In this document: piece after piece, positions 36,082-43,842 of the stretch
How the letters are laid out: each line of letters begins with the position of its first letter
Position numbering within the stretch: position 1 is the stretch's first letter
Assembly: GCA_040756515.1 (NCBI GenBank)
Contig: JBFLYW010000020.1
Location: 1-64,000, forward strand
Direction of reading: 5' to 3'
Length of the DNA stretch: 64,000 nt
From: DSXH01 sp020724325
GTDB taxonomy: Bacteria; Bacteroidota; Ignavibacteria; Ignavibacteriales; Melioribacteraceae
Made by a program: the position numbers and the translations under genes
The notes under the pieces: generated by a model
Seen by the model: the letters and a program-made list of their open reading frames with translations, nothing else
What the model was told of the DNA's origin: nothing
Databases searched by the model: none

Positions 36082-38319
36082 TTATTCAACCACTATTTCA
36101 TCAATCATTAACCAGGCTTTTCCGCCGGCACCTGGATGCCATTCGGGGCATTTTTTTATGCTCTCGGCTTTAACTTTTATATATCGCGCTTTTTGTTTGT
36201 CGAATTGAGCAGTAAAATCCTTCTGAAGAATTTCAGAATTTTTTTGCGGAACATCATTCATTATAACCTTGGAATTGTGGAAATTTATTTTATCCGAAGA
36301 GAGAGCAACTTCAACTTTTACCGGTAGAAAAATCCATGAATTGCAGTCGAAGAAAAATCTCGGATTAACTGTTGAAATTTCTTTTTCTTCGCCAAGGTCA
36401 ATCAGTCCTTCAAAATCAACGCCTTCAAATCCCTGCCAAAGTCTATCGCGAAAGTTGTTTGTTCCGCGTACACCGTCAATCAATCCGTTGTTACCGCCGG
36501 CTCTGTATCTTTCATCGAACAAGTTTGTTAGTATAATTTTAGAGTTGAGCGCTTTGTGGAAATTGAACGATAAAGAATATTGTTTGCCAATGAAGTGTCC
36601 ATTTTTGAACGCTCCAATATTAACGGTGGAAGTATTGTTAATCTTAATTGGTGCAGAATATAAAGAAGAATTTGCATCCGGCTTGCCGCCGTTTACAGTG
36701 TAACGAATTTCAATATCTTTTTGTCCCCGCTCTATGGTAAGAGTAAATTCTTTTTTTGCATCATCATAGGTTGTAACTGGAGTCATAACTTTACCTTCGC
36801 GCCCAAACTTAATACCAAGCGCGGTCAAATCCTCATACGATTTTTGGACGCGGGAATAAAATTGATCATAATTTTTATTATTTGGGTCATTCCAAAATAC
36901 TTCCACAAGAGCCAGGATACGCGGAAATAATTTACTATCCACTGTTTCTTGCGGTGCATATTCCGTCCATAGATTTGCCTCACTTCCAAGTATGTAGGTC
37001 CTCTCTTGTACTGTTAACTCATCTGGAATTGGTTTGAATGAATAAGCAATACGCAAGTCAAGGTCTTCCGGGTCGTGATTTAAGTATGTATGCGAAGCAG
37101 GTGACGAAATAACTCTGTGTCCAAGTCTTGCAGCATCAATAGCACCTTGAAAACTTTGCCACGATTGCACAATAGCTCCGGGAGCGAGTCCGCCTTGAAG
37201 AATTTCATCCCAGCCAATAATTTCCTTCCCTTTGGAATTTAGATAGGCAGATATTCTTTTGATGAAATAACTTTGAAGTTCGTATTCATCTTTTAAGCTC
37301 TCTGTTTTTATTCTCAATTGACATTTCGGGCATTCTCTCCATCTGTCTTTTGGAGCTTCGTCTCCTCCAATATGAATGTACTTGCCCGGGAAAAGATCGA
37401 TTACTTCATCTAAAATATTTTGTAAGAAAAAAAATGTTGAATCCCTTCCGGCGCAGTAAATATCTTTCATTACTCCCCAAATAGTTGCAACCTCAAATGG
37501 TCCGCCTGTACAAGAATTTTCAGGATAAGAAGCAAGAGAAGCAAGTGAATGCCCGGGCATTTCAATTTCTGGTACTATGTTAATAAATCGACTTTGTGCA
37601 TAAGCTACTACTTCTTTAATATCATCCTGAGTGTAAAATCCTCCATAAATTGTACCATCTCCCGCTTTTCTCCATGCGCCAATTTCTGTAAGCTTTGGAT
37701 ACTTTTTAATTTCAATCCGCCATCCTTGATCATCTGTTAAATGCCAATGAAATGTATTGAATTTATAGTAAGCGAGAATATCGATATATCTTTTGATAAA
37801 ATCTTTGCTCATAAAATGCCGGCTGCAATCAAGATTTAAGCCCCGCCAGCTGAAAACTGGTTTATCGTCAATTACACAGCCCGGTATTTCTATTGAATTA
37901 CTATTTTTTTTAGATTTATCAGAAGGGGAAATCAATTGAAATAATGTTTGAATTCCTCTGAATATTCCTGTTTCACTGCTTCCAATTATTTCTATTTTTT
38001 CTGGAAGTACAGTTAATCGATATGCTTCGTTATTATTTTTATCAATTTCATTAGTTACGCTGAAAATAATTTGGTTTAATGTAGATTTTGAATCCGAATG
38101 AACAATACTAATGCCCGTTAATATTTTCAACTGTTCATAGAAATATCTATTCAGTTCTTTGTACAAAGAATTAACAGAAGTAGCGTTGGAAAGGAAAAAC
38201 TTTTCCTTAGTCCATTTAACACTTTTAGGATGAGGAATTAATGGATAATTATTTTCTACGGCTTTTAATTCCATCAGTGTTATTGAAAAAAATAGTAGAA
38301 ATATCAATAATTCTTTCAT
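36082..38319 (-). CDS. Exported GH20 beta-N-acetylhexosaminidase
   Basis: The 745-residue protein has a signal peptide, an N-terminal GH20b domain (about 25-150), and a GH20 barrel with FSWRGLNLDCSRHFM, FHWHLTDDQGWRIEIKKYP and the catalytic D320-E321 pair in HIGGDEAPK, where the aspartate orients the substrate acetamido group. W and Y substrate-site residues appear in QSWQSFQG. The C-terminus has a chitobiase-type segment (RYTVNGGKPDANSSLYSAPI) and the terminal CPEWHPGAGGKAWLMIDEIV module. It should remove terminal beta-GlcNAc or GalNAc outside the cytoplasm. It is the first gene of the minus-strand group. Confidence 0.9.
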   Translation of the reverse strand: MKELLIFLLFFSITLMELKAVENNYPLIPHPKSVKWTKEKFFLSNATSVNSLYKELNRYFYEQLKILTGISIVHSDSKSTLNQIIFSVTNEIDKNNNEAYRLTVLPEKIEIIGSSETGIFRGIQTLFQLISPSDKSKKNSNSIEIPGCVIDDKPVFSWRGLNLDCSRHFMSKDFIKRYIDILAYYKFNTFHWHLTDDQGWRIEIKKYPKLTEIGAWRKAGDGTIYGGFYTQDDIKEVVAYAQSRFINIVPEIEMPGHSLASLASYPENSCTGGPFEVATIWGVMKDIYCAGRDSTFFFLQNILDEVIDLFPGKYIHIGGDEAPKDRWRECPKCQLRIKTESLKDEYELQSYFIKRISAYLNSKGKEIIGWDEILQGGLAPGAIVQSWQSFQGAIDAARLGHRVISSPASHTYLNHDPEDLDLRIAYSFKPIPDELTVQERTYILGSEANLWTEYAPQETVDSKLFPRILALVEVFWNDPNNKNYDQFYSRVQKSYEDLTALGIKFGREGKVMTPVTTYDDAKKEFTLTIERGQKDIEIRYTVNGGKPDANSSLYSAPIKINNTSTVNIGAFKNGHFIGKQYSLSFNFHKALNSKIILTNLFDERYRAGGNNGLIDGVRGTNNFRDRLWQGFEGVDFEGLIDLGEEKEISTVNPRFFFDCNSWIFLPVKVEVALSSDKINFHNSKVIMNDVPQKNSEILQKDFTAQFDKQKARYIKVKAESIKKCPEWHPGAGGKAWLMIDEIVVE

Positions 38320-38385
38320 GTCTTTTTCCTTTTATTCTTTAACACAAAATATTACTATCTATATGGTTCTCGTATTAATTAATAA

Positions 38386-38490
38386 CTGATGTTACGCAAC
38401 GAGTGATTTTTTTGCAACTAAAAACACTAATTTTCACAAATGATTTTAGTGTCATTTAGTGTTTTTGTGATTTTGTGGCTATCACTTCTT
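38386..38490. repeat. Dispersed intergenic repeat, copy 2
   Basis: This matches 23473-23560 (CTGATGTTACGCAA then TTTTCACAAATGATTTTAG). A looser third version with CACCAAAACACCAAATTTCA follows at about 38545-38600. Confidence 0.6.
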
Positions 38491-38649
38491 TTATAATCGT
38501 TCATTACAAAAAATCTCGCAGTTCTTTTTCAACTTATTTTTGCCACTAAACACCAAAACACCAAATTTCACAAATGTTTTTGGTGCTTTTATGACTAAGG
38601 CTTGTCAAAAGTATGCGTAACTTCAGTTAATAACTGATATTTCTGAAAA

Positions 38650-38885
38650 AACAAGAAATGTCATTTCGAAGGATCGAAGTGACTGAGAAATGTCATTTCG
38701 AATCCCGCAAAGCGGGATGAGAAGTGTCACTTCGAATCCCAACAACCTTGAAGGTCATGAGAAAACAAATAACAACTCTTGACCTTCAAGGTTTAGGTTC
38801 AACTCTCTACGTCCATCAACGCCGGGATCGAAATGTTATTTCGACGGAGCGAAGCGACTGAGAAATGACAAGCGATATTTTTCAG
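38650..38885. repeat. Palindrome-rich repeat region, right inverted copy
   Basis: This contains AAATGTCATTTCGAA units, ATCCCGCAAAGCGGGAT (about 38703-38719) and paired arms AACCTTGAAGGTCATGAG / CTCTTGACCTTCAAGGTT that form a long hairpin. Its reverse complement parallels 29548-29918 in order and content. The rest of the roughly 1-kb gap 38320-39351 contains two TCCCGTTTGCGGGA palindromes (39002-39015, 39021-39034) and no gene. Confidence 0.75.
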
Positions 38886-39001
38886 AAGTTACTAACAGAT
38901 ATTAAGCTGACTTCAAAAAAACTAAGCTACTTAGTTTAAGACTTATTATCTTTGGCAGAAAAGTAACTAAAGAACAAAAAACAGATCAAGGATACTGCTA
39001 G

Positions 39002-39034
39002 TCCCGTTTGCGGGAACTTGTCCCGTTTGCGGGA
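39002..39034. repeat. Two tandem 14-bp palindromes
   Basis: TCCCGTTTGCGGGA occurs at 39002-39015 and 39021-39034, separated by 5 bases. These are G+C-rich palindromes in an A+T-rich spacer about 320 bases before the SSS transporter gene. Confidence 0.7.
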
Positions 39035-39351
39035 CTGGACGAATAATTTAAACTTGGCGTCTTGATACCTTAGTGACAAAGAATTACTGGCTTGCACCAA
39101 ATTTTTTAATAATATAAATTTTTCGAAAAAAATAATTACTTGTCAATTAATAAATTCACATTAGCATGTTCCTGGATAAAACGAATTATTCACTATTTTT
39201 TTTCAAAATAAATTCACTATCTTACACTTGCAATTTATGTTTATTTTTTTAAAATAAAAACACAATAACATATTTTTGTGTGTAAAAGCTAACTGTTTTA
39301 ATAAGCTATTCAATATAAGTGATTGAATAACCTCTAAATTAAAGGATAGAT

Positions 39352-41274
39352 ATGAATCTTACTTACTTTGATTGGTTGCTGGTTGTCGGTTGTTTGGCAG
39401 TACTTTTTTTAGGAGTTCGTTTGAGCAAAGGTTTTGTTCAGAGTGTGGCAGATTTTCTATCTGCGGGCAGAACAGCGGGTAGATATATAATAACCGTATC
39501 ACAAGGAATGGCTGCCTTAGGAGCTATTACAATTGTCGGGCAATGGGAAGTGAACTACGTTGCTGGCTTTGCTCTTAGATGGTGGGAATTTATAATGGCA
39601 GTAGTTCTTCTTGCCATTACTGTTTCCGGATGGGTTATATACAGATTTCGTCAAACCCGGGCACTAACGATTGCACAATTTCTTGAAACCAGGTACAGCA
39701 AAAATTTTAGAATATTTGCCGGTATCCTTGCTTTTATTTCAGGGTTATTAAATTTTGGAATTTTTCCCGCTGTAAGTGCCAGATTTTTAATTTACTTTAC
39801 AGGTATACCATTATATTTCAATATTGCCGGTATAGAAATTTCTTCCTTTCCACTAGTTATGGCTTCTTTCCTTTTGGTATCTATGTATTTTGTTTTTTCG
39901 GGCGGACAGATTGCTGTAATAATAACTGAATTTATTCAAGGTGTATTTTCAAATTTAACTTTTCTTGTAATAATTGTTTTTACTCTATTTTTTGTTAATT
40001 GGGATCAAATTTTTCAAGCTGTTATTACGACTCCTGAAAACGCATCGTTAATTAATCCTTACAAAACAAGCGAGGTGCCCGATTTCAATTTTTGGTATTT
40101 CCTAATTAATGTAATAGGAGTAATCTATGCTAAACTTTCCTGGCAGGGTTCTCAGGGATTTAATTCTTCGGCAAAAAGCGCGCATGAAGCCAAAATGGGG
40201 GAAGTACTTGGTAACTTGCGCGATATACCCAAATGGCTCTTTTTAGTTTTTATTCCTGTAATTGCTTTTACAATATTGCACAATAACGACTTCAAAACAA
40301 TTGCAGATTCAGTTAACTCTACAATGACTACGTTAGGAAGTGATGAAGTTCAAAACCAATTGAGAATTCCACTTGTACTTTCAGAAATTTTACCGGTAGG
40401 AGTTATGGGTGCTTTTATGGCAGTAATGCTTATGGCTACAATAGGAACTCACAACTCTTATATGCATTCTTGGGGAAGTATATTTATTCAAGATGTAATT
40501 ATGCCATTCAGAAAAAAACCTTTTGAACCCCGGCAGCATTTGAAAATTCTTAGAATTTCTATTATAGGAGTATGCATATTTATCTTTTTTTTCAGTCTCT
40601 TTTTCCCGATGACAGACTATATATTTCTCTACTTTGCAATTACGGCAGCAATATTTGTTGGCGGCTCTGGCGCTGTAATTATAGGTGGTTTATACTGGAA
40701 AAGAGGAACTACAGCTGCTGCTTGGAGTGCTTTGATTGTTGGTTCTGTTGTCTCTGTAACAGGTATTGTGCTTCAGCAAATCTATGAAGATTTCCCAATT
40801 AATGGTCAATATTTTTGGGGAATAGCAATGGGATTATCTTCACTCGTTTATATAGTTGTTTCGTTGTTGAACAAAAAAGAGAATTTTGATATGGATAAAA
40901 TGCTCCACCGGGGCAAATATAGTATTAAAGAAGAAACAATTATTATTGATGAAGTACCTTTAAAAGGTTTGAAAGTGTTAGGTATGGGAAAGGAATTTAC
41001 AAGAGGAGATAAGATTATTTATCTAACTGCCTATACTTGGACGTTTGCCTGGGTTGTTGTTTTTATTATTGGCACAGTGTTCAATCTCTCAGGGGATGTA
41101 TCTAATTCTACCTGGATGTTATTCTGGAAATACTTTGTTTTTATAAATCTTGCTGTTAGTATAATTGTATTAATATGGTTTACTATTGGCGGTATAAAAG
41201 ATTTTAAAGAGATGCTTTTCAGATTAAAAACAATGATACGCGATCATAAAGATGACGGCTCGGTCAGAAAATAA
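39352..41274 (+). CDS. Sodium:solute symporter family (SSS) transporter
   Basis: The 640-residue membrane protein has about 13-14 helices and the SSS hallmarks. SVADFLSAGRTAGRYIITVS matches the family's DFxxAGR motif in the first loop, then WEFIMAVVLLAITVSGWVIY and TIAQFLETRYSKNFRIFAGI follow, and SWQGSQGFNSSAKSAHEAKM lies near the middle. It should import a sugar or related solute with sodium. AAAGGA precedes the ATG. It opens the mannan/N-glycan gene set, 72 bases before an esterase gene, so its cargo is probably a monosaccharide or small oligosaccharide from that pathway. The substrate is not readable. Confidence 0.85.
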   Translation: MNLTYFDWLLVVGCLAVLFLGVRLSKGFVQSVADFLSAGRTAGRYIITVSQGMAALGAITIVGQWEVNYVAGFALRWWEFIMAVVLLAITVSGWVIYRFRQTRALTIAQFLETRYSKNFRIFAGILAFISGLLNFGIFPAVSARFLIYFTGIPLYFNIAGIEISSFPLVMASFLLVSMYFVFSGGQIAVIITEFIQGVFSNLTFLVIIVFTLFFVNWDQIFQAVITTPENASLINPYKTSEVPDFNFWYFLINVIGVIYAKLSWQGSQGFNSSAKSAHEAKMGEVLGNLRDIPKWLFLVFIPVIAFTILHNNDFKTIADSVNSTMTTLGSDEVQNQLRIPLVLSEILPVGVMGAFMAVMLMATIGTHNSYMHSWGSIFIQDVIMPFRKKPFEPRQHLKILRISIIGVCIFIFFFSLFFPMTDYIFLYFAITAAIFVGGSGAVIIGGLYWKRGTTAAAWSALIVGSVVSVTGIVLQQIYEDFPINGQYFWGIAMGLSSLVYIVVSLLNKKENFDMDKMLHRGKYSIKEETIIIDEVPLKGLKVLGMGKEFTRGDKIIYLTAYTWTFAWVVVFIIGTVFNLSGDVSNSTWMLFWKYFVFINLAVSIIVLIWFTIGGIKDFKEMLFRLKTMIRDHKDDGSVRK

Positions 41275-41345
41275 ACCAAGTATTTCTATTTATATCATTT
41301 AACGAACAATACTATTAACGAACAAAACAATAAGAGGTAAACATA

Positions 41346-43832
41346 ATGAAGAAAATCATTTTATTAATCCTTGTTTTTGTTAATGTTTATATTGCTCAAT
41401 CTGTTGAACCATTGGTAATTAAAGAAGCACTGATATTAAAACTCGATCGTACACATAGAGCAGGTATAATAACACCAAACGCAGTTGTTGCTTTTGTTGA
41501 AACTGGTGAATTTGAAACTCCTACAGAGGGAATGATATTCAAGTTAGATAATAAAGTTTTAGGAACCTGGCGAAATATTACTGCAGATGAATTAAACTGG
41601 TTTAGAAGTGACTCTTTAACTAATTCATATGTTTATTTTTCCTACAAATCACCGGCGGAAGCAAATGTTATATTAGAAGCAAATGGGAACGAAATGGTCT
41701 ATGTCAATGGCATACCACGTTCTGGTAATCCGTACGGTTATCAGGATACTTATGAATCCTGGAGTCCACGGTTTGATTATTCGTTAATTCCAATCCGATT
41801 AAAAAAAGGGAACAACCACTTCCTTTTTAGATGCGATAGAAAATTACTAAAAGTGAAATTACATTTTGATAAACAAGGTTTGTTGTTGAACGCTAATGAC
41901 TTAACCATACCCGATTTAATTGTTAATAAGGTAGTAGATACCTATGGTGCTTTGCCCATTATTAATGCAACCAATAATTTTTTTAAAAATCTTTTTATTA
42001 AAACATACACTGCCAACTCTATTCCAGAATATTACCAAGTTAAAGAAATCCTTCCTCTTTCAATTACTAAAGTACCTTTCAGAATTATACTTCCTACTTT
42101 TACTAATGCAGGTACAGTGCAACTTAGAATTGAACTTGTAGAAAGGATTGGAACAAATGAAAAAACTCTTACTTCTACAGCACTAGATCTTAATGTTTTG
42201 CATCCTAATGAAAATCACAGGGTAACGTTTATAAGTGAAATTGATGGAAGTGTTCAATATTATGCTGTAAATCCTCCGGTTAATTTAAAAGAGAAACCTG
42301 CACTGTTTCTTAGTCTTCACGGAGCAGGAGTAGAAGCAATTGGACAAGCACGTGCATACGGACATAAAAATTGGGGAGTAATAGTTGCGCCAACAAACCG
42401 CAGACCTTATGGATATAACTGGGAGAACTGGGGTAGATTGGATGCAATGGAGGTTCTTGAAATTGCAAAGAAGAAATTTGATATCGACCCCAACAGAGTT
42501 TATTTAACAGGTCATTCAATGGGAGGACACGGAACCTGGCATTTGGGAGTTAATTATCCCGATCAATTTGCTGCAATTGGTCCAAGTGCTGGATGGATTA
42601 GCATTTGGTCATATAGAATTAGACCGGTTTCAGATTCTAACGACGTTAGAAATTTGCTCATTCGTTCTGCAAGACAAAGTGATACTTATGCTTTTTCCAC
42701 GAATCTTAAACAGAATGGAATCTATATAATTCATGGGGAGCTGGACGATAATGTCTTACCTGAACAGTCTGAATCTATGGTCGCAAATCTTTCCAAGTTT
42801 CATAAAGATTATGTTTATCATCTTCAAGAAGGTGCTGGTCATTGGTGGGATAATTCCGACGAGCCTGGTGCCGATTGCGTTGATTGGATGCCGATGTTTG
42901 ATTTCTTTGCACGTCGCGCTGTAGCCGGTAAAGAAAGGATTAAAACGATTGATTTTACTACAGCAAACTTAGCAGTATCTTCAAAGAATAATTGGATTGA
43001 AATAATAAATCAGATTAAACAGCAGGAGATAAGCAAAATTAATATTCATGTTGAATACAACAACAGAAAGTTTGTTGGAATTACTAACAATATTGAAATG
43101 CTTTCCATAAATGCATCAATTCTACCCGATGGTAATCCAATTGCCGTTGATCTGGATAATCAACTAATTTCTGAAATAAATGTTCCCGCCGATGGAAAAA
43201 TCTTTTTGTATAAAGAAAACGGGAAATGGAGCCTGGCGAATGAACCAAGTGAAAAAAACAAAAATCCATTGCGCTGCGGTAACCTTAGAGAAGTATTGAA
43301 TAAAATGCCGATTTTTGTATATGGTACTAATGGTAACAAAAAAGAAAACGAATGGGCTTTCCAAAAAGTTATTTATGATACCGAAAAAATTTGGTACAGA
43401 GGCAACAGTTCTATCGAAATTATTAGAGACGATGAATTTGATCTCGAAAAATATAAAGATAGAAGCGTTATTCTTGTTGGAAACTCAAAGACCAATTCAG
43501 CATGGGATAAATTGTTGTCTAATTCTCCAGTGCAGGTAGACAGTAAGAAAATAAAAGTTGGTAATAAAGAATTTGTTGGTAAAGATTATGCCTGTTTGTT
43601 TATTCGTCCGAGATCAGATAGTAAAACAGCTTACGTGGCAGCAATTTCTGGAACTGGCACAGAAGGAATGGCATTAGCTAATTTTACTCTTTATCATGAT
43701 CAGTATACCGGTTTCCCAGATATTGTTATTTACAATTCGGATATATTGCATTCGGACGAAAGAGGAGTAAAATTCACCGGCTATTTCGGTAATGATTGGA
43801 GTATTGAAAAAGGAGAATTTATCATTCGTTAA
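41346..43832 (+). CDS. Exported alpha/beta-hydrolase, esterase-like
   Basis: The 828-residue protein has a signal peptide (ILLILVFVNVYIAQS), a beta-rich N-terminal half (about 20-310), and an alpha/beta-hydrolase domain with LSLHGAGVEAIGQARAYG, the nucleophile S391 in TGHSMGGHGTWHLG, DDNVLPEQSE for the acid and EGAGHWWDN for the histidine. The layout resembles secreted polysaccharide-associated esterases/prolyl-oligopeptidase-like hydrolases. A beta-rich C-terminal third follows. Inside a glycan locus a deacylating role on the glycan is a reasonable guess, but peptide substrates are possible. GH92 starts 10 bases downstream. Confidence 0.75.
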   Translation: MKKIILLILVFVNVYIAQSVEPLVIKEALILKLDRTHRAGIITPNAVVAFVETGEFETPTEGMIFKLDNKVLGTWRNITADELNWFRSDSLTNSYVYFSYKSPAEANVILEANGNEMVYVNGIPRSGNPYGYQDTYESWSPRFDYSLIPIRLKKGNNHFLFRCDRKLLKVKLHFDKQGLLLNANDLTIPDLIVNKVVDTYGALPIINATNNFFKNLFIKTYTANSIPEYYQVKEILPLSITKVPFRIILPTFTNAGTVQLRIELVERIGTNEKTLTSTALDLNVLHPNENHRVTFISEIDGSVQYYAVNPPVNLKEKPALFLSLHGAGVEAIGQARAYGHKNWGVIVAPTNRRPYGYNWENWGRLDAMEVLEIAKKKFDIDPNRVYLTGHSMGGHGTWHLGVNYPDQFAAIGPSAGWISIWSYRIRPVSDSNDVRNLLIRSARQSDTYAFSTNLKQNGIYIIHGELDDNVLPEQSESMVANLSKFHKDYVYHLQEGAGHWWDNSDEPGADCVDWMPMFDFFARRAVAGKERIKTIDFTTANLAVSSKNNWIEIINQIKQQEISKINIHVEYNNRKFVGITNNIEMLSINASILPDGNPIAVDLDNQLISEINVPADGKIFLYKENGKWSLANEPSEKNKNPLRCGNLREVLNKMPIFVYGTNGNKKENEWAFQKVIYDTEKIWYRGNSSIEIIRDDEFDLEKYKDRSVILVGNSKTNSAWDKLLSNSPVQVDSKKIKVGNKEFVGKDYACLFIRPRSDSKTAYVAAISGTGTEGMALANFTLYHDQYTGFPDIVIYNSDILHSDERGVKFTGYFGNDWSIEKGEFIIR

Positions 43833-43842
43833 AGGGAGTAAC

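Noticed and set aside
43792..43842. N-terminal extension of GH92 into the esterase gene
   Set aside because: ATG 43843 has a good Shine-Dalgarno and starts a signal peptide.
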